A DNA stretch of 64,000 bases. It comes from Micromonospora rhizosphaerae. GTDB lineage: Bacteria; Actinomycetota; Actinomycetes; Mycobacteriales; Micromonosporaceae. Under the pieces are notes generated by a model that saw only the letters and a program-made list of their open reading frames with translations, was not told the DNA's origin and made no database searches. Position 1 is the first letter of the stretch. Every line of letters starts with the position of its first letter. This document shows positions 45,698 to 54,378 of the stretch, piece after piece. The position numbers and the translations under genes are program-made. The stretch is taken from contig NZ_FMHV01000002.1 in the NCBI RefSeq assembly GCF_900091465.1, positions 5,704,001 through 5,768,000 of the forward strand. The letters are read 5' to 3'.

Positions 45698-46554
45698 GCT
45701 CGAGCCGGGCGACGCCGGCTCTCGCGTGGAGCGGTTGGCTTCCGCTGGGCGACCGGCCCGTTCGCCTGCAGGTGCCGCAAGGCCCGGGGCTGTACCAGGT
45801 GAGGCGCATCGGTGACAGCGCCCTCGCCTACGTCGGGCAGACCGCTGAGCTGCGACGCCGACTCGGTCAGCTATGCGTGCTTTATCGCGATGAGATGCCG
45901 TACAACGACCCGCATACGGCCGCTCCCTGCCTCTGGGTCATGCGCAACGCCGAGGGCGCCAAGTTCGAGTTCTCCATCGCGGAGTTCGCCGGCGACGTCA
46001 GGGAACGCAAGATGGCGGAGTGTGTGGTGCTTTCGCAACACCGAACGCGATTCGGTCGCTCGCCGACGGCCAACTTCGGACGCATGCCGGACGGGTGGGT
46101 CAAGTCCACCGGTAACACCGCAGCGCTCGTGAGGGCAGGCCGCCGAGCACGCGGTTACCAGGACTCCCGCGCCTCCAGGCCTGCCGACCAAAACCCGGTC
46201 CTTGACCTTGGTCGGGCTCCGACGGCGTGTGACTGGGCGCAGCTTCCCTGGAGCTCCTGGAGTTCCGGGCCGGTGGCGGAGCCGATGGTGGGCGTCTACC
46301 GGATCCGCCGACCCGGCCAGACGCGCCTCGTGTACATCGGTCAAGGGCTGATCCGGGCACGACTGGCCGCTCATGCCGCCAAGAGTCAGCTTGAAGGCCA
46401 CCGGCAGGGCGCCGCCTTCAGCCAGCCCCTCGAAAGCTCCTGGGCAGGCTTGCCGGGCTGCTCCCCCACACAACTGCTCGAGATCGAGTGCGACCTAATC
46501 GCAAGTCACGCCCTCACAACAGGATTCGCGCCAGAGGCTCAATTTCTGGGGTGA
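45694..46554 (+). CDS. Protein with two GIY-YIG-like nuclease domains
   Basis: Protein of 286 residues. Domain 1: GLY at 32-34, YVG at 46-48, arginines at 53-56 (ELRRRLGQL), the glutamate E109 (KMAECVVLSQH) and N127 (TANFGRMPDGW). A linker of about 60 residues leads to domain 2: GVY at 200-202, YIG at 214-216 (RLVYIGQG), arginine 221/223 and glutamate E263/E265 (LLEIECDLIASH). Each copy has the GIY, YIG, Arg and Glu pattern of this superfamily, though spacing is looser than in UvrC or homing enzymes. Tandem GIY-YIG proteins are uncommon. DNA cleavage is inferred, not shown. Coupled on both sides. Confidence 0.75.
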   Translation: MSSSRATPALAWSGWLPLGDRPVRLQVPQGPGLYQVRRIGDSALAYVGQTAELRRRLGQLCVLYRDEMPYNDPHTAAPCLWVMRNAEGAKFEFSIAEFAGDVRERKMAECVVLSQHRTRFGRSPTANFGRMPDGWVKSTGNTAALVRAGRRARGYQDSRASRPADQNPVLDLGRAPTACDWAQLPWSSWSSGPVAEPMVGVYRIRRPGQTRLVYIGQGLIRARLAAHAAKSQLEGHRQGAAFSQPLESSWAGLPGCSPTQLLEIECDLIASHALTTGFAPEAQFLG

Positions 46555-46982
46555 CTGAGGGTCGCCTCCAGCCCAACCGGTCGATGCGCCGCGACCACTT
46601 CAGGACCGCCGAAGAGGTCTCCGAGCAAGAAGCCCTGGTCAGGAGGTTGCTGGTGGGATTCGAGTCTCAGCTCCCGGGATCCATACCGCCAGCAGCACGG
46701 CCGGCCCCAGAGCCCTACGTCGATGCCGCAGACTTTCTTGAGTGGCGTCAGCGGGCTCCACGACGACAGCCGGCACCGACCAGGCGGGGAGCAGCGAAGG
46801 CTGACCTCTTCGGTCTTCTGGGAGCTCATGCCGGCCCGCTCGCCCGCATCGTCGCAGGTCAGCCGACGCTTCGGCACCTGGGGTCGGTGACCACTTCGGA
46901 CGCGGTGACCACTCCGCCAAGCTGCTCCCAATCTGCACCCACAGGCAAGGTCAGACCCCCCAGCGGCTCCTTACGGCTCTGA
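46551..46982 (+). CDS. Hypothetical third gene of the GIY-YIG operon
   Basis: GTG at 46551 overlaps the GIY-YIG stop (GTGA) and yields 143 residues: VTEGRLQPNRSMRRDHFRTA, then EEVSEQEALVRRLLVGFESQ and AADFLEWRQRAPRRQPAPTR, with a proline/serine-rich, low-complexity tail. It is basic and partly disordered; the first 75 residues look ordered. It may be a DNA-binding accessory. Not recognised. Confidence 0.55.
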   Translation: MTEGRLQPNRSMRRDHFRTAEEVSEQEALVRRLLVGFESQLPGSIPPAARPAPEPYVDAADFLEWRQRAPRRQPAPTRRGAAKADLFGLLGAHAGPLARIVAGQPTLRHLGSVTTSDAVTTPPSCSQSAPTGKVRPPSGSLRL

Positions 46983-47208
46983 ACAGGTCCGGCTAAGACG
47001 ATACGAACAGCTCAGCCAAGCTGCGGGCGGTTCAGCGCGATTGGGAGCGACCCGCTGCTCTCAACCTGCTCCCCCGCCCCTACTTCGCCAGGGCAGATGT
47101 CTGAGGCGAATTGAGCGTCGCACGGCTGGAGTGTGATCCCAGGCCACGGGACGTCGGGCGGCTCGGGCATGGACTCATTCGCTCATGTCGGAGGACATGT
47201 CCAGGTCC
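46983..47208. other. Intergenic region
   Basis: Convergent spacer between the GIY-YIG operon and the catabolic operon. No gene or clear terminator hairpin found. Confidence 0.35.
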
Positions 47209-50052
47209 TTACTGCACCTCACTGCGGGGTGCGGTCACTTCGTCGACCAGCTCGATGAGATGGCGGTAGGTGTGCCCGACCGCCCGCGACATGCCTACCT
47301 CGCAGGTCCGGTTGCACGATACGTAGGCGGCCGCCGGCGTTCCGGCCACATCATCAGCTTCCGATGCCGTTGCTGACGCTGTCAGTTCGGGATGGAGAAG
47401 GCCCCGGTCGCCAGCGAACGCGCAGCAGCTCCAGTCTTCCGACACTCGTACCGTGGTCGCCACGACGTTCGCCAGGCGGCTCAACGTGTCGTTGATGCCC
47501 AGCCGGGTCGATGAGCAGGTCGGGTGCAGCGCCAGGGAGTCGAGGCGGCTGGTAACGGCGAGGCGCGGCAGCAGTTGGGCGTGGACGAAGCTGACTGCGT
47601 CGACGACGCGGAGTTGGCCATGGCCAGCCGGGTCGGAGAGCAACTGCTCAAGACCCTCGGTGCAGGACGACGCGTCGCATACGATCGGCAGGTCACCATT
47701 TCGGCTGGCGGCGAGCAGGACCGGCACGACTCTGGCACGCATCTGTTCGTACCCGTCGGTGAACCCCTTCGACTGCCAGGGGGTTGCGCAGCACAAGGAG
47801 TCGAGCCCGGCGGGGACCACCATCTCGACGCCCGCCTTGCGGCATAGCGAAAGGAAGGCACGGGACGCGCCGGGGGCGCCGTCGGGCGGCCCGAAGATCG
47901 ATCCGGTGCACGCGGCGAAGAATACGGCGCTGGCGTGGAGCGGCGCGGAAGCCGCCGGTCGCCGCTGGCCGCCGCTGGGCAGGTCAGGTGTCCACAGTGG
48001 GATGGTGTCGGCGCCGAGCAGCGCGCGACCCGCCTGGCTCGCTCGCGTGGTTACGTTGGGCAGCCGGGACGCGAGGGTGAGCGCCGACGCGGCCGCCCGG
48101 GTGGCACCATGCCAGTGGCGCGCCGCCGTCCGCCACGCCCATTGCTCCCCCGGGCCGGTGCGCTGAGCACGCAGCCGCTTGACTACGTCGCCCGTGTTGA
48201 TGGACACCGGGCATGACGTCTGGCACATCCCGTCTGCGGCGCAGGTGTCAATGCCGGCATAGCCGTAGTCGCGTTCCAGTTCGGCCGTCAGCGCCGGGTC
48301 GGTCGTGCGTGCGGTGTTGATGGCGCGCAACAGGGTGATGCGCTGGCGGGGCGTGGTGGTCAGATTGCGGCTGGGGCACACCGGCTCGCAGTACCCGCAT
48401 TCCACGCACCGGTCGATCTGCGGGTCGACCGTCGGCGTCACCTTCAGATGCCGCAGGTGGGTCTGCGGATCGTCGCTGATCACCACACCGGGGTTGAGGA
48501 GACCGGCTGGGTCGCAGAGCCGCTTGATCTCGCGCATGACCTCGTACAGTGCGTCGCCGTACTGCCGCCGCACGTATGGTGCCATTACCCGTCCGGTGCC
48601 GTGCTCGGCCTTGAGGGTGCCGCCCTCGGCGAGGACGAGGTCCACCATCTCCTCGGTGAACCTGGCGTACCGGTCGACCTGGCCACGCTCGGCGAACCGC
48701 TCGGTGAGCATGAAGTGGATGTTGCCGTCCCTGGCGTGGCCGAAGATGACGCTGCCCTCGTAGCCGCGCCGGGCCAACAACGCGGTCAGCTCTTCGCAGG
48801 TGCGCGACAGGGCCTGCACCGGCACCGCGATGTCCTCCAGCAGCGCCGTCGTTCCCGGCGGCCGGGTCCCGGCGACTGCCGCGTACAGGCCCTTGCGCAG
48901 CCGCCACAGCCGACGACGGGCGGCGGCGTCCGATGACAAGGCGGCGGATCTGGCCAGTGGGAGGCCGCCGATGGCCGGATCCGCCTGGGCGCGACGCTGC
49001 ACCAGCGCCTCGGCGGAGGCCTCCTGGTACTCGACGAGCAGCGCCGCGTGCCGGTCGATCGTCAACGACCGCAGGAGCGGGTCGACGGTCGGATCGGACT
49101 GCGCGACGCGCAGCGAGGCCCGGTCGAGCAGTTCGAGGGCCACTGCACCGCTGTCGCGCAGGGCCTCCAGCGCGTCGGTCGCCGCGCGTAGCTCCGGGAA
49201 GATCAGCAGCCCGGTCGCGGCGTGCGGCAGTACCGGAACCGTCTCGAAGGTCGCCTCAGCGACGTGAGCGAGGGTGCCTTCGCTGCCGACTATGAGGTGG
49301 ACCAGAATGTCGATCGCCCGCTCGTAGTCGAGGAGCGCGTTGAGGCCATACCCCATCGTGTTTTTCATCGAGAACTGCAACCGGATGGTGCGGACGGCGT
49401 CCGGATCAGCCTTCACCAGCGCCGCCAGCCGTAGCAGTCCCTCGTGGAGATCCGGCTCCCGGGCGTGCAGGTGCGCGTCGGCGTCGTGCGCGGCCGAGTC
49501 GATCACGACTCCGCTCGGCAGCACGAACACCATCGACTGGATGGTGCGGTACGTGTTGAACTCGGTGCCGCACGACATGCCGCTGGAGTTATTGGCGATG
49601 ACGCCGCCGATAGTGCACGCGGTCTCGCTGGCGGGGTCGGGCCCCAGCCGGTACCCCAGCGGTGCGAGCCGGGCGTTGACCTGACGGACGGTGACCCCGG
49701 GCTGGACGCGTACCCGGGCGCCCCCGTCCATGACGTCAACGCTGCGGAAGTGGCGTCGAGTATCGACCAGGATGCCATCGGTCACGCCCTGACCGGACAG
49801 GCTGGTGCCGCCGGATCGGAACGTGAGCGGGACCCCGGCGGCGGCGCTCGCCCGGAATAGAGACGCGACGTCCGCGCTGTCACGCGCCACCACGACCGCC
49901 CGCGGGACGAGCGCGTAATGCGACGCGTCCGACCCATAGGCAATCCGGTCAATGTTGCGGTCTTTGACCTCACCTCCCGGGACGGCTGCCCGGAGCGTGT
50001 CCAGCAGCGGTTCGGCAGGTGGCTGAGCGGTGTCCGTATGCATGGATGTCAT
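47209..50052 (-). CDS. FAD/Fe-S 2-hydroxyacid dehydrogenase (GlcD + GlcF-type fusion)
   Basis: Large 947-residue oxidoreductase. The FAD_binding_4 domain (about 15-260) has PLTFRSGGTSLSGQGVTDGI and DPASETACTIGGVIANNSSG; the FAD-oxidase C domain extends to about 530. Two 4Fe-4S clusters follow: CVECGYCEPVCPSRNL and CAADGMCQTSCPVSINTGDV. The C-terminal CCG domains contain FFAACTGSIFG, CCATPWQSKGF, HPTCSSTRLG and CCAFAGDRGLLHPEL. It matches the YdiJ/D-lactate dehydrogenase type that oxidises lactate or glycolate and passes electrons to the membrane quinone pool. Last gene of the catabolic operon. Predicted to use the hydroxyacid released upstream in the pathway. Confidence 0.92.
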   Translation of the reverse strand: MTSMHTDTAQPPAEPLLDTLRAAVPGGEVKDRNIDRIAYGSDASHYALVPRAVVVARDSADVASLFRASAAAGVPLTFRSGGTSLSGQGVTDGILVDTRRHFRSVDVMDGGARVRVQPGVTVRQVNARLAPLGYRLGPDPASETACTIGGVIANNSSGMSCGTEFNTYRTIQSMVFVLPSGVVIDSAAHDADAHLHAREPDLHEGLLRLAALVKADPDAVRTIRLQFSMKNTMGYGLNALLDYERAIDILVHLIVGSEGTLAHVAEATFETVPVLPHAATGLLIFPELRAATDALEALRDSGAVALELLDRASLRVAQSDPTVDPLLRSLTIDRHAALLVEYQEASAEALVQRRAQADPAIGGLPLARSAALSSDAAARRRLWRLRKGLYAAVAGTRPPGTTALLEDIAVPVQALSRTCEELTALLARRGYEGSVIFGHARDGNIHFMLTERFAERGQVDRYARFTEEMVDLVLAEGGTLKAEHGTGRVMAPYVRRQYGDALYEVMREIKRLCDPAGLLNPGVVISDDPQTHLRHLKVTPTVDPQIDRCVECGYCEPVCPSRNLTTTPRQRITLLRAINTARTTDPALTAELERDYGYAGIDTCAADGMCQTSCPVSINTGDVVKRLRAQRTGPGEQWAWRTAARHWHGATRAAASALTLASRLPNVTTRASQAGRALLGADTIPLWTPDLPSGGQRRPAASAPLHASAVFFAACTGSIFGPPDGAPGASRAFLSLCRKAGVEMVVPAGLDSLCCATPWQSKGFTDGYEQMRARVVPVLLAASRNGDLPIVCDASSCTEGLEQLLSDPAGHGQLRVVDAVSFVHAQLLPRLAVTSRLDSLALHPTCSSTRLGINDTLSRLANVVATTVRVSEDWSCCAFAGDRGLLHPELTASATASEADDVAGTPAAAYVSCNRTCEVGMSRAVGHTYRHLIELVDEVTAPRSEVQ

Positions 50053-50082
50053 GGCCGCCTCGTTCGTGGCTGGGACGGTGAT

Positions 50083-50360
50083 TCAGGGCACCGCGACGAC
50101 GGTCTGCCCCTGCCGGCCCTGGCCGGTGATGCCCAGTTCCACGACGTCACCCGGCTTGAGGTACTCCGGAGTAGGGCGACGCTTGGTGGCGTCCCGGTGT
50201 TGATGATGTCGCCTGGGTCGAGCACGACCCTCGCAGGACCGTCGGCGATGGATACGGGCTTGAAGTCACCGGCCGTTACCTCCGGGACATCGATGATCTC
50301 ACTAACGCCCAGCAGTGGCTGCCCATGTTCGGCACCTGGGGTTCTAATAGGTAGCAGCAT
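50083..50360 (-). pseudogene. Fumarylacetoacetate-hydrolase (FAH) family remnant
   Basis: Starts at ATG 50360 after GGAGGCC, encoding MLLPIRTPGAEHGQPLLGVS and reaching LDPGDIINTGTPP, the FAH substrate/metal-loop block. Then a small deletion near 50172 shifts the frame; the other frame continues RPTPEYLKPGDVVELGITGQ, GRQGQTVVAVP to the stop at 50083. FAH enzymes are about 280 residues; here about 200 internal residues are gone. It lies between the AspDH-like and FAD/Fe-S genes, so the pathway's cleavage step appears to be lost or supplied elsewhere. Confidence 0.75.
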
Positions 50361-50428
50361 CACGGGCCTCCTTCGAATGGGTTGTCGTGGCCGACGGTCG
50401 CTTACAGCCGAACGACCGAGGACCGGAC

Positions 50429-51247
50429 CTACCCGACGTGCAGCGACGAGGCGATACGCCGGATCGTCGCGAGCGCGCTCAGCCCGGCGAGCCAGCTCGA
50501 CCGCGGGTTGGTCGGCGACGGACGGTTGACCAGTTCGACCGTCATGGTGCCGGATTTCGCCTTGACCTTTACCTGGTGGACCGTGAGTGTCGCCGCCGGG
50601 TCGGCCACGATGCGCACCTTCACCCGGTCGAGGTCGCCGGCCGCCGTGGCCAACGTGATAGCCACGTTCATGTTCGACGGAAAGCCAGCGATGGCGTCCT
50701 GCGCGCTGCCGTCGAAGATCACAATTGCCTCGTGGAGGTGGTCGAGATCGAGGTCGGAGCCGGCAAGGTACGGCGCCTCGCGCAACGCCAATGGATGCTT
50801 GCGGGTCGTGATGGCTACCTCGACGTCCCCGCCCTCCATCGCCGCAAGCAGCCCGTCCAGCCCGGCGATCGATCCCGACGGCAGGTACACCCGCCGGCCG
50901 GCGGCCACCGCCGCGTGTTCGAGATCGAGGACGAACTGACGGCTCGCCAGCGCCCCGGTACTCATGAGGATGACGTCGGCCCCGGCGGTGAGTAACGGCG
51001 GGGCGTACTCCCGAGCCGCTTCGACACCGGCTGCCTCGACAACGAGTCTGGCTCCCATGCCCGGCAGGTCGGACGGCCGGGTCGTGGCCTGGCACCGCCA
51101 CTGGCGCGCGAAGGCCTGTAGCCGGGCCTCGGATTCCGGCCGGCCGGCGACGGCCGCCAGGGTGACACCGGGAATCGCGCCAGCCGCGAGCCGGCTGGCA
51201 ATACCGTGGCCGAGCGCCCCCGTGCCGATTACCCCTACGCCCGTCAT
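50429..51247 (-). CDS. Aspartate dehydrogenase-like (NadX-family) oxidoreductase
   Basis: Enzyme of 272 residues. The NAD-binding motif is MTGVGVIGTGALGHGIASRL at the N-terminus, then DVILMSTGALA and YLPSGSIAGLDGLLAAMEGG, then KVKAKSGTMTVELVNRPSPTNPRSS, all typical of the L-aspartate dehydrogenase family (DUF108/NAD_binding_3). In NAD biosynthesis it makes iminoaspartate, but here it sits in a sugar/acid catabolic operon, without nadA or nadC, so it probably acts on another amino or hydroxy acid. It overlaps the alpha/beta hydrolase by one ATGA junction. Confidence 0.87.
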   Translation of the reverse strand: MTGVGVIGTGALGHGIASRLAAGAIPGVTLAAVAGRPESEARLQAFARQWRCQATTRPSDLPGMGARLVVEAAGVEAAREYAPPLLTAGADVILMSTGALASRQFVLDLEHAAVAAGRRVYLPSGSIAGLDGLLAAMEGGDVEVAITTRKHPLALREAPYLAGSDLDLDHLHEAIVIFDGSAQDAIAGFPSNMNVAITLATAAGDLDRVKVRIVADPAATLTVHQVKVKAKSGTMTVELVNRPSPTNPRSSWLAGLSALATIRRIASSLHVG

Positions 51248-52071
51248 CCGTTCACCTCAGCGTCACGCAGGAAATTCCGGACGATTTCGTTGAACTTCGC
51301 CGATCTTTCGAAATACACCGAGTGACCGGCTCGCGGGACCGTCGTCACGCTGACCCGCAGCGGCCCGCTCGCGAGGATCTCGACGTTGGCGGGAGGGCAG
51401 ACGACGTCCTCCGCGCCTACCAGCGCGAGCACTGGGCAGCGCACGGCCCGCAGCTCGTCGGGGTCGCGGACGCGCATGGCGTCCAAGGCCGCCCGGACCG
51501 CATCACGGTCCCATTCGCCACTCGAGCGGTCGATGTCGGCGAACAGCCGATGAAGTTCAGGTTGCTCCCGCGCCATCCGCTCGCCGGCCGCCGGATGCAC
51601 GCCGCGGGCACGCAGCCTGCGGATCGTCGGGTCACCGCCGGTCGCGCCGAGCGATGCGAGCCCGGGATGTCTCAGGGTGCCTGTGCTGCCGGACAGCACC
51701 AGTGACGTGAGCCGGTCGGGAGCGCGCAGCGCGAACTCCATCGCCGTCCAGCCACCCATCGACTGCGCGACGATGGACACCCGCTCGAAGTCGAGGTGGT
51801 CGAGCAGCCGGGTCAGGTCATCGGCGAACCGTTGCGGCGACGGCTGGCCGGTGACATCGTCGCGCGACGGAGCGAACCCGCGGTGGCTGAAATTCAGGCA
51901 GGTGTAGCGCTGAGCGAAGTAGGGCACCTGTTGCCACCACGACCGGTGGTTGCCGCCGAGCCCGTGGGCGAAGACCACCACGGGCCCGTGGCCGGACAAG
52001 GTGTAGTGCAGGGATCCGTCCGCGACGGCCAGCGACGCTCCGTTGACGGGCACCGCGGCTGGGTCGGTCAC
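51244..52071 (-). CDS. Alpha/beta hydrolase
   Basis: Hydrolase of 275 residues. Features of the fold: oxyanion loop VVVFAHGLGGNHRSWW, nucleophile elbow VSIVAQSMGGWTAMEF (Ser), acid in VLALVGAEDVVCPP (Asp) and catalytic His in VPRAGHSVYFERS. It resembles enol-lactone hydrolases (PcaD/MhpC group). In this operon it could open a sugar lactone or ester before dehydration. Translationally coupled to the AspDH-like gene; the enolase-superfamily gene is 34 bases upstream. Confidence 0.92.
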   Translation of the reverse strand: MTDPAAVPVNGASLAVADGSLHYTLSGHGPVVVFAHGLGGNHRSWWQQVPYFAQRYTCLNFSHRGFAPSRDDVTGQPSPQRFADDLTRLLDHLDFERVSIVAQSMGGWTAMEFALRAPDRLTSLVLSGSTGTLRHPGLASLGATGGDPTIRRLRARGVHPAAGERMAREQPELHRLFADIDRSSGEWDRDAVRAALDAMRVRDPDELRAVRCPVLALVGAEDVVCPPANVEILASGPLRVSVTTVPRAGHSVYFERSAKFNEIVRNFLRDAEVNG

Positions 52072-52105
52072 GGTGTGCGCCTATTCGCTTTTGGGCATCC
52101 ACGGG

Positions 52106-53236
52106 CTACCACACCAGGTCTCCTTCGATCGCGTGCAGCCGGGAGTAGCGCTCGAGCTTCTCGGTGTCGACCGTCACGCCGAGGCCGGGACCGGTGGGTA
52201 CAGGCAGCATCCCGTCCTTCACCGCGAAGGGCTCCTCGATCACGTCGTCGGCGAGCAGGTAGTACACGCTGTCGACCGCGTACCCGATCTCGGCGGTCGC
52301 GGCCGTCAGCTGTAAGTGGCAAGCGGTGGAGATGCCCAGCTCCCCTCCACTGTGCAGGTTCATGCCGATGCCAAACGCGTCGCACAGGGCGGCGAGCCGA
52401 CGCACGGCACCGACACCACCCCACTTGTGCACATCGCCATGGATCACGTCGATCGCACCGGTGCGGATCGCCGGAGCGAAATCTTCCAGCCGGACGACGC
52501 ACATGTTCGTGCACAATGGAATTCCGACCGCCTGTCGGACCCGCGCCATGCCTTCCATCCCCGCGCACGGATCCTCCAGGTACTCCAGGTCGAGCGGGAG
52601 CAGCTGGCGGGCGGCCCAGACCGAGTCGGCGACCGACCAGGCCGCGTTCGGGTCCAGTCGCAACCCGATGTCGGGCAGGCGTTCGCGCATGGCCGCCACG
52701 AGAGCGACATCCTTGCGGGCGTTGGACGATCCTTTGAGCTTGAGCACGTCGAAGCCGTACTGGTCGCGCAGTTCCGCGGCGGCCCCGGCCAGCGCCTGCG
52801 GCGACGCCGGTCCGGTGCCGGCCGGCAGCATGCCGGGCGTCACCATCCCGGAAACCCGCACCTGGTCACGCACCCGACCCCCGAGGAGTTCGGTAAGCGA
52901 TCGCCCGGTGTCCTTGCCGATCAGGTCGAGACAGGCCATCTCGATGCCGGCTACTGCGGCATAGCCGAGGTAGCCGTAGAAGAACGGCGTCATCCGCAAC
53001 CGGGTCCGCAGCTTCTCCAGCTCGTACGGGTTCCAGCCGATGAGGATGTCCCGGTAGCGCTCGATGAGCGCCGCCGTGGGACTGCCGCGGAATGTCTCGC
53101 CCCACCCCACGAGGCCGGTGTCGGTCTCGAGGCGCACCACTGTACGAGTCGTGCCGGTGCGGCGGTCGAAGGAGGTTTGCCATGTCGTGGTCAGCGGTAT
53201 GTTGACCACTTGGACGGTCATTGCCGTGATCCGCAT
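52106..53236 (-). CDS. Enolase-superfamily dehydratase (glucarate/MLE type)
   Basis: Enzyme of 376 residues with N-terminal capping domain and TIM barrel. Conserved: KLKGSSNARKD (lysine of the KxK type), DIGLRLDPNAAWSVADSV, YLEDPCAGMEGMARV, and GIGMNLHSGGELGISTACH with the His/Glu end of the barrel. Metal ligands are in DPNAAW (D), LEDP (E) and the next barrel strand. The HSGGELG end and KLKG resemble glucarate-type dehydratases more than MLE cycloisomerases. It would dehydrate an acid sugar to a 2-keto-3-deoxy acid. Exact substrate unknown. Confidence 0.88.
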   Translation of the reverse strand: MRITAMTVQVVNIPLTTTWQTSFDRRTGTTRTVVRLETDTGLVGWGETFRGSPTAALIERYRDILIGWNPYELEKLRTRLRMTPFFYGYLGYAAVAGIEMACLDLIGKDTGRSLTELLGGRVRDQVRVSGMVTPGMLPAGTGPASPQALAGAAAELRDQYGFDVLKLKGSSNARKDVALVAAMRERLPDIGLRLDPNAAWSVADSVWAARQLLPLDLEYLEDPCAGMEGMARVRQAVGIPLCTNMCVVRLEDFAPAIRTGAIDVIHGDVHKWGGVGAVRRLAALCDAFGIGMNLHSGGELGISTACHLQLTAATAEIGYAVDSVYYLLADDVIEEPFAVKDGMLPVPTGPGLGVTVDTEKLERYSRLHAIEGDLVW

Positions 53237-53242
53237 GGCCTC

Positions 53243-54361
53243 CTACCTTTCCGCGCTCGCGTCGACCGGCACAACAGGATCCGCGCCGATTCGCTCGCCG
53301 GTGGCGGCGAAGACATGCAGCGCGGCGGTGGCGAGGTGCAGATCGACGCGTTGGCCGACTGCCGGCCGGTCGCCGGTGCCGGTACGCAGGATGAGCGCTT
53401 GGCCGCCCACGTCGACGGTCACGAAGACGTCCGGATGCAGCGGTTCGACGAGGCTGATAACCCCGGTAAGGCAGCCGCTGCCCGCCGGCACCAGCTGGAT
53501 GGCCTCTGGCCGCACGCCCAGGGCCACCTCGTGCGGGCCGGTCCATCGGGCGACCGACTCGGGCACGCTGACGGTGTGGGTGGTGCCGTTGACGAGGACG
53601 CGGGCCTGACCGCCCTCGAGCGTGAGCCGGCCAGAGAGGAAGTTCATCGCCGGCGTACCCATGAACTGCGCCACGAACCGGTTCGCCGGCCGGAAGTAGA
53701 TCTCGTCCGGCGTACCCAGCTGCTGGAGCTTGCCGTCGGCCATCACAGCGATCCGGTCGGCCATCGTCATGGCCTCGGCCTGATCGTGGGTGACGTAGAT
53801 GAACGTCTGCTTGAGCTCGCCGTGCAGGCGCTTGAGCTCCGAGCGCATGCTCACGCGCAGCTGCGCGTCGAGGTTGCTCAGCGGCTCGTCGAGCAGGAAC
53901 ACCGACGCGTCGCGCACCACCGCCCGACCGAGCGCGACGCGCTGGCGCTGACCGCCGGACAGCTGCCGCGGCCGCCGGTCGAGCAGGTCGCCGATCCCGA
54001 GCATCTCCGACGCCTTCGCCACCCGCGACTCGATTTCCGCGCGCGGCAGCCGCATGTTCTCCAGAGGGAACGCGAGGTTGCGACGCACCGACATGTGCGG
54101 GTAGAGGGCGTAGCTCTGGAACACCATCGCCACGTCGCGCTGGTCGGGCGATTGCCGGGTCACGTCCTTGCCGTCGAACATGATCCGGCCCGCGGTTGGC
54201 TTCTCCAGACCACTGACGATGCGCAGTGTGGAACTCTTGCCGCAACCGGACGGCCCGACCATCGCGAGGAACTCGCAGTCGCTGATGTCAATGCTCACGT
54301 CGTCGACTGCGGTAGTGGTGCCGAACCTCTTGACCAGGGACTCGATCTTTACTCGTGCCAT
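53243..54361 (-). CDS. Sugar ABC transporter ATP-binding subunit (UgpC/MsmK type)
   Basis: ATPase of 372 residues from ATG 54361; a long upstream in-frame extension is arginine-rich and unconvincing. Walker A GPSGCGKSS, signature LSGGQRQR, Walker B VFLLDEP and the H-loop VTHDQAEAM are all intact. The C-terminal TOBE/OB domain has GVRPEAIQLVPAG and DVFVTVDVGGQALIL. It is the energising subunit for the two permeases of this operon and, as with MsmK, may also serve other sugar importers such as the one at 24648-27692. Confidence 0.95.
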   Translation of the reverse strand: MARVKIESLVKRFGTTTAVDDVSIDISDCEFLAMVGPSGCGKSSTLRIVSGLEKPTAGRIMFDGKDVTRQSPDQRDVAMVFQSYALYPHMSVRRNLAFPLENMRLPRAEIESRVAKASEMLGIGDLLDRRPRQLSGGQRQRVALGRAVVRDASVFLLDEPLSNLDAQLRVSMRSELKRLHGELKQTFIYVTHDQAEAMTMADRIAVMADGKLQQLGTPDEIYFRPANRFVAQFMGTPAMNFLSGRLTLEGGQARVLVNGTTHTVSVPESVARWTGPHEVALGVRPEAIQLVPAGSGCLTGVISLVEPLHPDVFVTVDVGGQALILRTGTGDRPAVGQRVDLHLATAALHVFAATGERIGADPVVPVDASAER

Positions 54362-54378
54362 TTTTCCGGCTCCTTGCC

